A stretch of 64,000 nt of DNA from Acidovorax sp. RAC01 (GTDB taxonomy: Bacteria > Pseudomonadota > Gammaproteobacteria > Burkholderiales > Burkholderiaceae_C): the NCBI RefSeq assembly GCF_001714725.1, contig NZ_CP016447.1, positions 2,061,001 to 2,125,000 of the forward strand, in the 5' to 3' direction. The position numbers were made by a program, and so were the translations under genes. The stretch's first letter is position 1, and each line of letters begins with the position of its first letter. The notes below the pieces were generated by a model. It was not told the origin of the DNA. It made no database searches and saw only the letters and a program-made list of their open reading frames with translations. This document shows, one piece after another, positions 43,319 through 52,531 of the stretch.

Positions 43319-43329
43319 GAAACGTACAT
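43312..43329 (+). promoter_or_regulatory. Candidate Pho box upstream of phnG
   Basis: CTGTCAT-GAAA-CGTACAT: the first half is a perfect PhoB repeat unit, the second matches at five of seven positions, and the spacing (11 bases from unit to unit) is right. It overlaps the start codon of divergent phnF. It suggests activation by phosphate starvation. Confidence 0.5.
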
Positions 43330-43362
43330 GCGCGCTCTTTAAGCTGGCGCCAGTTGTTCAAT

Positions 43363-43375
43363 TTGTCTATACAAC
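43363..43375 (+). promoter_or_regulatory. Candidate PhnF operator before phnG
   Basis: TTGTCTATACAAC contains the inverted arms TTGT and ACAA. Read on the other strand (GTTGTATAGACAA) it matches the site before phnC (GTTGTATAGACGA) at 12 of 13 positions. It lies 18 bases before the phnG start. Confidence 0.6.
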
Positions 43376-43393
43376 TTTCAGAGTACCACTTTC

Positions 43394-43915
43394 ATGTTTC
43401 AAGCCTTTGACAACCCGGGCCCCGGCAGGCCGCTGCAGCGCGCGCAGTGGATGGCGCTGCTGGCCCGCGCGCCGCTTGGCCTGCTCGAATCGGCCCTGCA
43501 GGACGACGCCCGCCGACCCGCCCGCTGGCTGCGTGCCCCCGAAACCGGCCTGATGATGGTGCAGGGCCGCGCGGGCGGTACGGGTGAGCGCTTCAACCTG
43601 GGTGAAGTCACCGTGACCCGATGCGCCTTGCGGGTGGAGGCGCCCTCCCAGGGTGCCGATGCGGACGATGCCACTGTGGGCGTGGCTTATGTGCTGGGCC
43701 GCTCGCACCGTCAGGTGCAGCTGGCCGCCTTGGCCGATGCCCTGCTGCAAGACCCTGCACGCCAGGCAGCCCTGGACGCACAGCTGCTGGAGCCCATCCG
43801 CAGCCACCTGCGCAACGCCCAGGCCGCGCGCCAGGCCCGTGCCGCCAGCACCAAGGTGGACTTTTTCACCGTGGCCCGTGAAAGCGGCGCAGACACCGAC
43901 GAGGACGACGAATGA
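43394..43915 (+). CDS. phnG: C-P lyase subunit PhnG
   Basis: A 173-residue protein with the PhnG pattern: RAQWMALLARAPLGLLESAL (16-35), GLMMVQGRAGGTGERFNLGEVTVTRCALRVE (50-82) and GVAYVLGRSHRQVQLAALADALLQ (94-117). PhnG is part of the PhnGHIJ core complex, where PhnG, H and I transfer the phosphonate to ribose 1-position of ATP, displacing adenine. Start of the main phosphonate operon; its stop overlaps phnH (ATGA). Confidence 0.94.
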   Translation: MFQAFDNPGPGRPLQRAQWMALLARAPLGLLESALQDDARRPARWLRAPETGLMMVQGRAGGTGERFNLGEVTVTRCALRVEAPSQGADADDATVGVAYVLGRSHRQVQLAALADALLQDPARQAALDAQLLEPIRSHLRNAQAARQARAASTKVDFFTVARESGADTDEDDE

Positions 43916-44556
43916 ACACCCCCACCCTCGCGTCCCTGGGCGCTGGATTCTCCAACGAGGCATTTGGCAGCCAGGCGGTGTTTCGGGCTGTGCTGCAGGC
44001 ACTGTCACACCCTGGCCGCCCCGTGGCGGTAGCGCATGACGCGCAAACACCCACCGCCGGGCACGCCGCATCCGCCGTCGCACTCCTGGCCCTGCTCGAC
44101 AGCGACTGCACCCTGTGGCTGTCGCCCCGCCTGGCCGCCAGCGGTGCAGCCGCGTGGCTGCGCTTTCACACCGGATGCACGCTGGTCAGCAACCCCGGCG
44201 ATGCGCGCTTTGTGTGGGTGGGCGAAGGCGATGCGTTGCCCCCGCTCAGCAGCCTGGCGCAAGGCACCGACATCTACCCCGACCAGTCTGCGACCTGTGT
44301 GGTGGACGTGGCGCGCATGGACGACGCTGCGGATCACGCAGAGGCCTGGCGCCTCACCGGCCCGGGTATCCAGCACCACGCCACGCTGAACGTCGCCGGC
44401 CTGCCCGACGACTTTGAGCACCAGTGGGCCGTCAACCATGGCGTGTTTCCCTGTGGGGTGGATGTGCTGCTGGGCACACCCACCCACATCGTGGGGCTGC
44501 CGCGCACGACCTGCATTTCCACCCACACCGCCGCACTGCACGGCGCGGAGGTCTGA
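43912..44556 (+). CDS. phnH: C-P lyase subunit PhnH
   Basis: A 214-residue PhnH protein: GAGFSNEAFGSQAVFRAVLQALSHPGRPV at 10-38 is the conserved start, and RLTGPGIQHHATLNVAGL and NHGVFPCGVDVLLGTPTHIVGLPRTT follow in the C-terminal half. PhnH is a dimeric subunit of the core complex. The start overlaps the phnG stop; phnI follows two bases after its stop. Confidence 0.95.
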   Translation: MNTPTLASLGAGFSNEAFGSQAVFRAVLQALSHPGRPVAVAHDAQTPTAGHAASAVALLALLDSDCTLWLSPRLAASGAAAWLRFHTGCTLVSNPGDARFVWVGEGDALPPLSSLAQGTDIYPDQSATCVVDVARMDDAADHAEAWRLTGPGIQHHATLNVAGLPDDFEHQWAVNHGVFPCGVDVLLGTPTHIVGLPRTTCISTHTAALHGAEV

Positions 44557-44557
44557 C

Positions 44558-45658
44558 ATGTACGTAGCCGTCAAGGGCGGAGAAGCCGCCATTCTCAACA
44601 GTTACCGCCTGCTGGCCGAGCAGCGCCGGGGCGATGCCGCGCTGCCCGAGCTGTCTGTTTCGCAGATCCGCCAGCAACTCAAGCTGGCTGTGGACCGGGT
44701 GATGACCGAAGGCTCGGTGTACGACCCCGAACTGGCAGCGCTGGCCATCAAGCAGGCGGCGGGCGACCTGGTCGAAGCCATCTTTTTGCTGCGCGCCTAC
44801 CGCGCCACGCTGCCGCGCCTGGGCACCACCTGCGCGCTGGACACCAGCCGCATGGCGCTGGACCGGCGCATCTCGGCCACCTTCAAGGACCTGCCCGGCG
44901 GGCAGGTGCTGGGCCCCACCTACGACTACACGCAGCGACTGCTCGACTTCACGCTGCTGGCCGAGGGCCGGGTGGCGGAGGCCGCGCAGCCGCTCGCTGA
45001 AACCCCCACCGTCAGCACCCCGCGCGTGGTGGATCTGCTGAACCACGAAGGCCTGATCGAGACACGCCCCGTCCCCCCTGGCGACCCGATGCCCACCGAC
45101 CTCACCCGCGAACCCCTGCGCTTCCCCGCCAACCGGGCCACGCGGCTGCAGAACCTGGCACGTGGCGACGAGGGCTTCTTGCTCGCCATGGCGTATTCCA
45201 CGCAGCGCGGCTATTCGCACTCGCACCCGTTTGTGGGCGAGGTACGCCTGGGCACGGTGGCGGTGGAGATCGAACCCGAAGAGCTGGGCTTTGCCATCGA
45301 CATTGGCGATATCGAGATCACCGAATGCGAGATGGTGAACCAGTTTGCGGGCAGCAAGAGCCAGCCGCCGCAGTTCACACGCGGCTACGGCCTGGCGTTT
45401 GGCCACAGCGAGCGCAAGGCCATGGCGATGAGCCTGGTGGACCGCGCCCTGCGTGCTGATGAATTGGGCGAGCCGGTGGAGTCCCCCGCGCAGATGCAGG
45501 AGTTTGTGCTGGGCCACAGCGACAGTCTCGAAGCCTCGGGCTTTGTGCAGCACCTGAAGCTGCCGCACTACGTGGACTTCCAGTCCGAACTGGAGCTGGT
45601 GCGCAAGATGCGCGCCGCTGCAAACCCCGCCACCACCGAACACGGAGACGCCGCATGA
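44558..45658 (+). CDS. phnI: C-P lyase subunit PhnI (nucleosidase)
   Basis: A 366-residue protein starting MYVAVKGGEAAILNSYRLLAEQRRGD, the standard PhnI opening. AYSTQRGYSHSHPFVGEVRLGTV, FAIDIGDIEITECEMVNQF and PPQFTRGYGLAFGHSERKAMAMSLVDRAL hold the conserved active-site residues. PhnI is the nucleosidase that exchanges adenine of ATP for the phosphonate, with PhnG, PhnH and PhnL. The frame is open upstream, but the ATG at 44558 is fixed by the family. The stop overlaps phnJ (ATGA). Confidence 0.96.
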   Translation: MYVAVKGGEAAILNSYRLLAEQRRGDAALPELSVSQIRQQLKLAVDRVMTEGSVYDPELAALAIKQAAGDLVEAIFLLRAYRATLPRLGTTCALDTSRMALDRRISATFKDLPGGQVLGPTYDYTQRLLDFTLLAEGRVAEAAQPLAETPTVSTPRVVDLLNHEGLIETRPVPPGDPMPTDLTREPLRFPANRATRLQNLARGDEGFLLAMAYSTQRGYSHSHPFVGEVRLGTVAVEIEPEELGFAIDIGDIEITECEMVNQFAGSKSQPPQFTRGYGLAFGHSERKAMAMSLVDRALRADELGEPVESPAQMQEFVLGHSDSLEASGFVQHLKLPHYVDFQSELELVRKMRAAANPATTEHGDAA

Positions 45659-46575
45659 ACGCACCCATGGAACCGGCCGTGATGGGCCTGCCCGCCGACG
45701 CCGCACCGGTGGACGGCCACTTCAACTTTGCCTACCTGGACGAGCGCACCAAGCGCATGATCCGCCGCGCCATCCTGAAGGCCGTGGCCATCCCTGGCTA
45801 CCAGGTGCCGTTTGGCTCGCGCGAGATGCCGCTGCCCTATGGCTGGGGAACGGGCGGCATCCAGGTCACGGCATCGATCATTGGTCCTGATGATTGCCTC
45901 AAGGTCATCGACCAGGGCTCGGACGACACGGTCAACGCCGTCAACATCCGCCGCTTCTTCGAGCGCACCACGGCGGTGGCGACCACCACCCGCACGCGCG
46001 AGGCCACGCTGATCCAGACGCGCCACCGCATCCCCGAGACGTCGCTGGCCGAAGGCCAGGTCATCGTTTACCAGGTGCCGGTGCCCGAGCCCATGCAGCG
46101 CCTGGAGCCGCGCGAGACCGAAACGCGCACCCTGCACGGCCTGGCCGAGTACGGGCTCATGCACGTCAAGCTCTACGAAGACATCGCGCGCTACGGCCAC
46201 ATCGCCACCACCTACGACTACCCCGTGCTGGTCAACGGCCGGTACGTGATGGCGCCGTCGCCCATCCCCAAGTTCGACAACCCCAAGATGCACATGAACC
46301 CCGCGCTGCAGCTGTTTGGCGCGGGCCGCGAAAAGCGCATCTACGCTGTGCCGCCCTACACGCCGGTGGAGAGCCTGGGTTTTGAGGACCACCCGTTCGA
46401 GGTGCAGCGCTGGGATGCCGCCTGCGCGCTGTGTGGCGCCACCGACAGCTTTCTGGACGAGGTGATTACCGACGACCAGGGTGGCCGCATGCATGTGTGC
46501 TCGGACTCCGACTATTGCCAGGAGCGCCAGTCGCAGCAAGCCGAAACTGCGCAGGTGCAAGGCGGCGCCGCATGA
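45655..46575 (+). CDS. phnJ: C-P lyase PhnJ (radical SAM)
   Basis: A 306-residue protein that breaks the carbon-phosphorus bond by a radical SAM reaction. The cluster and catalytic cysteines are Cys257, Cys260, Cys282 and Cys288, exactly 16 residues later than in the E. coli enzyme (241, 244, 266, 272). The glycine expected to carry the radical is Gly48 (E. coli Gly32) in AIPGYQVPFGSREMPLPYGWGTGG. The product is alkane plus ribose cyclic phosphate. Overlaps at both ends with its neighbours indicate coupled translation. Confidence 0.97.
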   Translation: MNAPMEPAVMGLPADAAPVDGHFNFAYLDERTKRMIRRAILKAVAIPGYQVPFGSREMPLPYGWGTGGIQVTASIIGPDDCLKVIDQGSDDTVNAVNIRRFFERTTAVATTTRTREATLIQTRHRIPETSLAEGQVIVYQVPVPEPMQRLEPRETETRTLHGLAEYGLMHVKLYEDIARYGHIATTYDYPVLVNGRYVMAPSPIPKFDNPKMHMNPALQLFGAGREKRIYAVPPYTPVESLGFEDHPFEVQRWDAACALCGATDSFLDEVITDDQGGRMHVCSDSDYCQERQSQQAETAQVQGGAA

Positions 46576-47033
46576 GCACCGTGCACATCCGCGAAGCCCG
46601 GCAGGCCGACCTGGAGAGCGTGCTGGCGCTGTATGCCGCGATTGAAGACAGCGCGGCCGACGTGCTGACCGTGGAAGAAGCCCAGGCCGTGTGGGCCCAG
46701 TTCGCCCGCTACCCCAGCTACCGCCTGTGGGTGGCCTGCGACCCCGCGCAGCACGGCGCCGTGGTCGGCACCTATGCGCTGCTCGTCATGCACAACCTGG
46801 CGCACCGGGGCACCCCCTCGGCAATCGTCGAAGACGTGGTGGTGGCGCAGGCCCAGCAGGGCCGTGGCATTGGCCGCCAGATGATGGCCCATGCGATGCA
46901 GCAGGCGCGCGATGCGGGCTGCTACAAGCTCGCGCTCTCGTCCAACGCCCGCCGCAAGGGCGCGCATGCCTTCTATGAATCCCTGGGCTTTGCACAGCAT
47001 GGCCTGAGCTTTGTGATCGAGAGTCTCACATGA
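46572..47033 (+). CDS. GNAT N-acetyltransferase inside the C-P lyase operon
   Basis: A 153-residue acetyltransferase. The acetyl-CoA motif is AIVEDVVVAQAQQGRGIGRQMM (about 88-109), followed by the NARRKGAHAFYESLGF strand-helix. It lies between phnJ and phnK with ATGA overlaps on both sides. E. coli has PhnO, an aminoalkylphosphonate N-acetyltransferase, elsewhere in its phn operon; this protein could play the same role (detoxifying aminomethylphosphonate-like substrates), but position and sequence differ, so I give no symbol. Confidence 0.85.
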   Translation: MSTVHIREARQADLESVLALYAAIEDSAADVLTVEEAQAVWAQFARYPSYRLWVACDPAQHGAVVGTYALLVMHNLAHRGTPSAIVEDVVVAQAQQGRGIGRQMMAHAMQQARDAGCYKLALSSNARRKGAHAFYESLGFAQHGLSFVIESLT

Positions 47034-47818
47034 ACACCCCCGAAAATGCGGCGCCGCTGCTGAGCGTGCGCAACGTCAGCAAGCGCTATGGCGGCCGTGT
47101 GGCGCTGCAAGACGCCTCCTTTGACCTGTGGCCCGGCGAAGTGCTCGCCGTGGTGGGCGAGTCGGGCTCCGGCAAGTCCACGCTGCTCAACGCCATTGCC
47201 GCGCGCAGCGCACCCGACGAAGGCACCGTGCAGTTCCGCCAGCGCAGTGGCGAGCTGCAGGACGTGTATGCCATGACCCAAGCCCAGCAGCGCCTGCTGG
47301 CCCGCACCGACTGGGGTTTTGTGCACCAGAACGCGGCGGATGGCCTGCGCATGGATGTGTCGGCCGGAGCCAATGTGGGCGAGCGCCTGATGGGCCTGGG
47401 CGAGCGCCACTACGGCAAGCTGCGCGCCACGGCCATCGAATGGCTGCAGCGCGTGGAGATCGATGCGGCGCGCATTGACGATGCACCACGCACGTTCTCG
47501 GGCGGCATGCGCCAGCGCCTGCAGATTGCGCGCAACCTGGTCACGCAGCCCCGCCTGGTGTTCATGGACGAACCCACCTCGGGCCTGGATGTGTCGGTGC
47601 AGGCGCGCCTGCTGGACATGCTGCGCCAGCTCACGCGGCAGATGCAGCTGGCCGCCATTGTGGTCACGCACGACCTGGCCGTGGCCCGCCTGCTGGCGCA
47701 CCGCATGGTCGTCATGCAGCGCGGCCGCGTGGTCGAGGCAGGCCTGACCGACCAGGTGCTGGACGACCCGCAGCACCCCTACACCCAGCTTCTTGTCTCT
47801 TCGGTACTCCAGCCATGA
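47030..47818 (+). CDS. phnK: C-P lyase ATP-binding protein PhnK
   Basis: A 262-residue ABC-type ATPase. Walker A is GESGSGKST (about 43-51), the signature is TFSGGMRQRLQIARNL, and Walker B is LVFMDEPTSGLD. The long insert after Walker A (VYAMTQAQQRLLARTDWGFVHQNAADGLRM) is characteristic of PhnK. It docks on the PhnGHIJ core, forming a dimer that remodels the complex; it is not a transporter component. Confidence 0.96.
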   Translation: MNTPENAAPLLSVRNVSKRYGGRVALQDASFDLWPGEVLAVVGESGSGKSTLLNAIAARSAPDEGTVQFRQRSGELQDVYAMTQAQQRLLARTDWGFVHQNAADGLRMDVSAGANVGERLMGLGERHYGKLRATAIEWLQRVEIDAARIDDAPRTFSGGMRQRLQIARNLVTQPRLVFMDEPTSGLDVSVQARLLDMLRQLTRQMQLAAIVVTHDLAVARLLAHRMVVMQRGRVVEAGLTDQVLDDPQHPYTQLLVSSVLQP

Positions 47819-48546
47819 ACCAGTCTCTTACTGCTCCCGTTCTTCAGATGCACGGCGTGGCCAAGCGCTTTACCCTGCACCACCAGAACGGCATCGAACT
47901 GCGCGTGCTCGAAGGCGTGGATCTGTGCGTGCAGCCCGGCGAATGTGTGGTCCTCGACGGCCCCTCGGGCATGGGCAAGAGCACGCTGCTCAAGATGATC
48001 TATGCCAACTACCGCGCCCATGCAGGCCGCATCACCGTGCGTGGCGCCGACGGTGCGCTGGTCGATGTGACCGAGGCCACGCCGCGCGAGCTGGTGCAGC
48101 TGCGGCGCGACACGGTGGGTTACGTCAGCCAGTTCTTGCGTGTGATACCCCGTGTCTCAGCGCTGGACGTGGTGGCCGAGCCCCTGGCCGAAGACGCGGG
48201 CGACGACCCTGCCGCGCTGGAAGCCGCACGCGAGCAGGCACGCCTGTGGCTGGTGCGCCTGCGCATCCCCGAGCGACTGTGGCACCTGCCGCCCGCCACG
48301 TTCTCGGGGGGCGAGCAGCAGCGCATCAACATCGCGCGCAACATGATCAAACCCAAGCCGCTGTTGCTGCTGGACGAACCCACGGCGTCGCTCGATGCCG
48401 CCAACACCGAAACGGTGATCGGCCTGATCCGCGAGGCCGTGGCCCGTGGTGCAGCGCTGGTGGGCATCTTTCACGACGCCCATGTGGGCGCTGCCGTGGC
48501 CACGCGCCGGGTGAACGTGGGTGACTTTCGCGGAGGTGCCGCATGA
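47815..48546 (+). CDS. phnL: C-P lyase ATP-binding protein PhnL
   Basis: A 243-residue ABC ATPase with Walker A GPSGMGKST (about 49-57), signature TFSGGEQQRINIARNM and Walker B LLLLDEPTASLDAAN. GYVSQFLRVIPRVSALDVVAEPL is the Q-loop segment typical of PhnL. With PhnK it acts on the core complex. It overlaps phnK and phnM by four bases each. Confidence 0.95.
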   Translation: MNQSLTAPVLQMHGVAKRFTLHHQNGIELRVLEGVDLCVQPGECVVLDGPSGMGKSTLLKMIYANYRAHAGRITVRGADGALVDVTEATPRELVQLRRDTVGYVSQFLRVIPRVSALDVVAEPLAEDAGDDPAALEAAREQARLWLVRLRIPERLWHLPPATFSGGEQQRINIARNMIKPKPLLLLDEPTASLDAANTETVIGLIREAVARGAALVGIFHDAHVGAAVATRRVNVGDFRGGAA

Positions 48547-49697
48547 GCGCCATGGTCTTCAAAAACGCCCGCATGGTGCTGCCTGGCGAAGTGGTGCAAG
48601 GCAGCCTGCACGTGGTCGATGGCCGCATTGCGGCGCTGGACAGCGGTGGCACCGCAGCCCTGCAAGGCATTGACCTGGGCGGTGACTACCTGCTGCCCGG
48701 GCTGGTGGAAGTGCATACCGACAACTTCGAGCGCCACCTGATGCCGCGCCCCAAGGTGCAGTGGGCCGAGATGCCTGCACTGCTGGCGCACGATGCCGAG
48801 ATCGCCGCCGCAGGCATCACCACCGTGCTGGACGCGTTGGGTGTGGGCGAGGCCGATGTGGACAGCCTGCGCGGCAGCGCCTGGAACCGCGTGCTCGACA
48901 CCATCGACACCTGCACCGAGCGCAACCTGCTGCGGGCAGACCACCACCTGCATGTGCGCTGCGAGCTGCCTGCGCCCAACACCATCGACCTGTTCGAGCC
49001 CTTCCATGGCCACCCGCGTCTGTCGCTCATCTCGCTGATGGACCACACCCCCGGCCAGCGCCAGTGGGAAAACATCGAGCAGGCGCGCACCTACTACACC
49101 GGCAAGAAGGGCTGGAGCGCCGAGAAGTTCGAGCGCCAGGTGGCGCACGCTGCCACGCTGCAGGCGCAGTACGCCGAGCCGCACCGCGCGTACTTTGTGG
49201 ATTACTGCCGCACGCACGGCATCTCGCTGGCCAGCCATGACGACACCACCGTGGCCCATGTGGAGCAGGCCCATGCGGAAGGCGCGGCGATGTCGGAGTT
49301 CCCGACCACGATGGCCGCCGCACAGGCGGCGCACCAGCGGGGACTGCTCACCGTGATGGGCGGACCCAATGTGGTGCGGGGCGGATCGCACTCGGGCAAT
49401 GTGGCAGCGGCCGACCTGGCCCGTGCGGGCCTGCTGGACATCCTCTCGTCCGACTACGTGCCCGGCAGCCTGCTCAGCGCCGTGATGCGGCTGGTGCACG
49501 ACGAGGTGCTGACGCTGCCCCAGGCTGTGGCCACCGTCACCCGCAACCCTGCCCGTGCGTCGGGCATGGCGGACCGCGGAGAACTTGCCGCAGGGCTTCG
49601 CGCCGACCTGGTCCAGGTGCACATGGCCGAGCTGCCTTGCGGCGGCCACCAGGCCGTGGTGCGCGGCGTGTGGCGCGAGGGCCAGCGCGTTCTTTAA
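48543..49697 (+). CDS. phnM: Alpha-D-ribose 1-methylphosphonate 5-triphosphate diphosphatase PhnM
   Basis: A 384-residue amidohydrolase. Metal ligands include the His and Asp of GLVEVHTDNFERHLMPRP (about 55-72), GISLASHDDTTVAHVEQA, and VVRGGSHSGNVAAADLARAGLLDILSSDYVPGSLL near 278-312. PhnM releases pyrophosphate from the ribose phosphonate triphosphate, giving the substrate of PhnJ. It is the last gene of the first forward unit; a 104-base gap with regulatory sites separates it from phnC. Confidence 0.96.
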   Translation: MSAMVFKNARMVLPGEVVQGSLHVVDGRIAALDSGGTAALQGIDLGGDYLLPGLVEVHTDNFERHLMPRPKVQWAEMPALLAHDAEIAAAGITTVLDALGVGEADVDSLRGSAWNRVLDTIDTCTERNLLRADHHLHVRCELPAPNTIDLFEPFHGHPRLSLISLMDHTPGQRQWENIEQARTYYTGKKGWSAEKFERQVAHAATLQAQYAEPHRAYFVDYCRTHGISLASHDDTTVAHVEQAHAEGAAMSEFPTTMAAAQAAHQRGLLTVMGGPNVVRGGSHSGNVAAADLARAGLLDILSSDYVPGSLLSAVMRLVHDEVLTLPQAVATVTRNPARASGMADRGELAAGLRADLVQVHMAELPCGGHQAVVRGVWREGQRVL

Positions 49698-49726
49698 CGG
49701 CGTGCTGACACCCAAACTTCTTTCAA

Positions 49727-49744
49727 CTGTCAAAGCACTGTCAT
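49727..49744 (+). promoter_or_regulatory. Candidate Pho box upstream of phnC
   Basis: CTGTCAA-AGCA-CTGTCAT: two PhoB repeat units with the standard four-base spacer; one is a perfect match to the consensus and the other differs at one base. It lies 57 bases before the phnC start. Confidence 0.7.
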
Positions 49745-49763
49745 GCGTCGCAACCACACTCCG

Positions 49764-49777
49764 GTTGTATAGACGAC
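49764..49777 (+). promoter_or_regulatory. Candidate PhnF operator before phnC
   Basis: GTTGTATAGACGAC matches the reverse strand of the site before phnG over 12 of the first 13 bases. It follows the Pho box by 19 bases and precedes the phnC ribosome-binding site AAGGAG. Confidence 0.6.
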
Positions 49778-49801
49778 TTACAGCCGCCAAGGAGACCCAC
49801 C

Positions 49802-50677
49802 ATGCCAGCAGCCCTGCACATCCAGCAACTGAACAAGCATTTCGCCAACGGAAAGCACGCCCTGCGCGACATCAACCTCACCGTGCAACCCGGTGAAATG
49901 GTGGCGCTGATAGGTGCATCGGGCTCGGGCAAATCGACCCTGCTGCGCCATGTGGCGGGCCTGGCGGTGGCCGATGCGTCGAGCGAATCGCTCATCGAAG
50001 TGGACGGCCGCTGCGTGCAGCGTGCGGGCCGCATCCACAGCAACATCCGCTCTGTGCGTTCGCAGGTGGGCTTTGTGTTCCAGCAGTTCAACCTGGTAGA
50101 CCGCCTGCCGGTGCTGATGAATGTGCTGGTGGGCCTGCTGCACCGCACGCCCTGGTGGCGCGGCTGGCTGCGCATGTTCAAGCCGCACGAGCGTGCCCTG
50201 GCGCTCGAAGCGCTGGGCCGCGTGGGTATTGCCGAATGCCATGCGCAGCGCGCGTCCACGCTGTCGGGGGGCCAGCAGCAGCGCGCGGCCATCGCCCGCA
50301 CGCTGGTGCAGGGTGCCAAGGTGGTGCTGGCCGATGAGCCCATCGCTTCGCTGGACCCGGAATCGTCGCGCAAGGTGATGGACATCCTGGCGCGCATCAA
50401 CCGCGAAGACGGCTGCACGGTGATCGTGTCACTGCACCAGGTGGACATGGCCGTGCGCTACTGCCCGCGCGTGGTAGCGCTGCACCAGGGCCAGGTCGTG
50501 TACGACGGCCCTTCGGCAGCCCTGACCCCCGCCCTGCTGCGCAGCCTGTATGGCGTGCATGCCGACGAAATCCTGGCAGACACCGCAGCGGCCGCGCCAG
50601 CCGCACACCCCATGGCGCCGGTGGTACCGCCTGCGCAGGTGCCGCAGTGGGCGCCCGCCATGGCGCAGGCTGCCTGA
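49802..50677 (+). CDS. phnC: Phosphonate ABC transporter ATPase PhnC
   Basis: A 291-residue import ATPase: Walker [10 protein letters not shown] (about 39-47), signature [16 protein letters not shown], Walker [41 protein letters not shown] is the characteristic PhnC insert. It powers uptake of phosphonates with PhnD and PhnE. About 30 Ala/Pro-rich residues at the C-terminus are extra. An AAGGAG ribosome-binding site lies 8 bases before the ATG. Confidence 0.95.
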   Translation: MPAALHIQQLNKHFANGKHALRDINLTVQPGEMVALIGASGSGKSTLLRHVAGLAVADASSESLIEVDGRCVQRAGRIHSNIRSVRSQVGFVFQQFNLVDRLPVLMNVLVGLLHRTPWWRGWLRMFKPHERALALEALGRVGIAECHAQRASTLSGGQQQRAAIARTLVQGAKVVLADEPIASLDPESSRKVMDILARINREDGCTVIVSLHQVDMAVRYCPRVVALHQGQVVYDGPSAALTPALLRSLYGVHADEILADTAAAAPAAHPMAPVVPPAQVPQWAPAMAQAA

Positions 50678-50736
50678 CAGCAGCGGTTCTTGCGCACCCT
50701 CTCTTTCGCTCTCACTTCCTTTTTCTGGAGTTTTCC

Positions 50737-51681
50737 ATGTTCAAACAACTGTGCGCTGCTGTGGCGCTGGGTCTGGGTCTGTCTGCCGCCAACGCCCAGG
50801 ACATCAACTTCGGCATCATCTCCACCGAGTCCACGCAGAACCTCAAGGCCGACTGGCAGCCGCTGATCGACGACATGGCGAAGCAAACGGGCCTGAAGGT
50901 CAAGGCCTTCTTCGCACCGGATTACGCCGGGATCATCGAGGGCATGCGCTTCAACAAGGTGCATGTGGCCTGGCTGGGCAACAAGTCGGCCATGGAAGCC
51001 GTGGACCGTGCCAATGGCGAAGTCTTTGCGCAAATGGTCAATGCCGATGGTGCGCAGGGCTATTACTCGCACCTCATCGTGCACAAGGACAGCCCCCACA
51101 AGACGCTGGACGACGTGCTCAAGAACGGCAAGTCGCTGAGCTTTGGCAACGGCGACCCCAACTCCACCTCGGGCTTCCTGGTGCCGGGCTACTACGCGTT
51201 TGCGCAAAACAAGATCGACGTGAAGACGCACTTCAAGGTCGTGCGCAGCGCCAACCACGAAACCAATGCCCTGGCCGTGGCCAACAAGCAGGTGGATGTG
51301 GCCACCAACAACAGCGAGAACCTGGAAAAGATCCAGGAGCGCCAGCCCGAGAAGTTCAAGGACATTCGCATCGTCTGGACTTCGCCGCTCATCCCGCTGG
51401 ACCCGCTGGTGCTGCACAAGGAGCTGCCTGACGCCGCCAAGACCAAGATCCGCGAGTTCTTCTACAACTACGCCAAGACCGATGCCCGCGAGAAGGACAT
51501 CGTGATGAAGATCTCCAAGCTCTCGGGCTTCAAGCCTTCCAGCAATGCACAGCTCATGCCGATTCGCCAGCTCGACCTGTTCGGCAAGCGCAACAAGATC
51601 GAAGGCGATGCCACGCTGGCCGATGCCGACAAGCGGACCCGCCTGGCCGAAATCGACCAGCAGCTGGCCGCCCTGAAGTAA
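50737..51681 (+). CDS. phnD: Phosphonate-binding periplasmic protein PhnD
   Basis: A 314-residue binding protein. The signal peptide is MFKQLCAAVALGLGLSAANA, cut before QD. INFGIISTESTQNLKADWQPLIDDMAKQTG is the conserved start of the mature form; FFAPDYAGIIEGMRFNKVHVAWLGNKSA and SLSFGNGDPNSTSGFLVPGYYAF hold the phosphonate-binding residues. It feeds PhnE/PhnC. The CTGGAG before the ATG is a fair ribosome-binding site. Confidence 0.95.
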   Translation: MFKQLCAAVALGLGLSAANAQDINFGIISTESTQNLKADWQPLIDDMAKQTGLKVKAFFAPDYAGIIEGMRFNKVHVAWLGNKSAMEAVDRANGEVFAQMVNADGAQGYYSHLIVHKDSPHKTLDDVLKNGKSLSFGNGDPNSTSGFLVPGYYAFAQNKIDVKTHFKVVRSANHETNALAVANKQVDVATNNSENLEKIQERQPEKFKDIRIVWTSPLIPLDPLVLHKELPDAAKTKIREFFYNYAKTDAREKDIVMKISKLSGFKPSSNAQLMPIRQLDLFGKRNKIEGDATLADADKRTRLAEIDQQLAALK

Positions 51682-51711
51682 GTCGCCTTTTCATCGTTGC
51701 CTGGTATCCCC

Positions 51712-52518
51712 ATGTCCTCTGCTCTGAATCCATCGCTGGCCCATCTGGCCAGCACGGCAGCGCCCAAGCGCAGCCTGGTCTGGTACCTGTCCTGGGGCAT
51801 CCTGCTGGTGCTGCTGGCTGCGTCGTGGAACGGCGCCGACATGCGCCCGCTGGATCTGTGGAACGACTCCGGCAACATGGCGCGCTACGCGGCCGAGTTC
51901 TTCCCGCCCAACTTTGGCCAGTGGCCGCTGTATGTGCAGGAGATGCTGGTCACGCTGCAGATTGCGCTGTGGGGCACGGCCCTGGCCGTGGTCACCGCCA
52001 TTCCGCTGGCGCTGCTGGCGTCCTCCAACATTGCGCCGTGGTGGGTGAACCAGCCGGTGCGCCGGGTGCTCGATGCGTTTCGCGCCATCAACGAAATGGT
52101 GTTTGCCATGCTGTTCGTGGTGGCCGTGGGTCTGGGTCCGTTTGCCGGGGTGCTGGCGCTGTGGATCCACACCTCGGGCACGCTGGCCAAGCTGTTTTCC
52201 GAAGCGGTGGAAGCCATTGACCCGCAACCGGTGGAGGGCATCCGGTCCACCGGCGCCAGCGCGCTGCACGAAATCATCTACGGGGTGATCCCGCAGGTCA
52301 TGCCGCTGTGGATCTCGTACACGCTCTACCGCTTTGAAGCCAACGTGCGCTCAGCCTCGGTGGTGGGCATGGTGGGTGCAGGCGGCATCGGTGTGGTGCT
52401 GTGGGAAATCATCCGCGGATTCCAGTACGCCGAGACCTGCGCGGTGATGCTCATCATCGTCGTCACCGTGAGCGCGATCGACGTGGTGTCGGCCCGCATC
52501 CGCAAGGCATTGATCTGA
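51712..52518 (+). CDS. phnE: Phosphonate ABC transporter permease PhnE
   Basis: A 268-residue inner-membrane permease with about six helices (first at [16 protein letters not shown]). The EAA-type loop that contacts PhnC is [35 protein letters not shown]. The start could also be a TTG at 51697; the ATG at 51712 is preferred. The gene ends 13 bases before the HD-domain gene. Confidence 0.94.
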   Translation: MSSALNPSLAHLASTAAPKRSLVWYLSWGILLVLLAASWNGADMRPLDLWNDSGNMARYAAEFFPPNFGQWPLYVQEMLVTLQIALWGTALAVVTAIPLALLASSNIAPWWVNQPVRRVLDAFRAINEMVFAMLFVVAVGLGPFAGVLALWIHTSGTLAKLFSEAVEAIDPQPVEGIRSTGASALHEIIYGVIPQVMPLWISYTLYRFEANVRSASVVGMVGAGGIGVVLWEIIRGFQYAETCAVMLIIVVTVSAIDVVSARIRKALI

Positions 52519-52531
52519 AACGGGGCACGCC

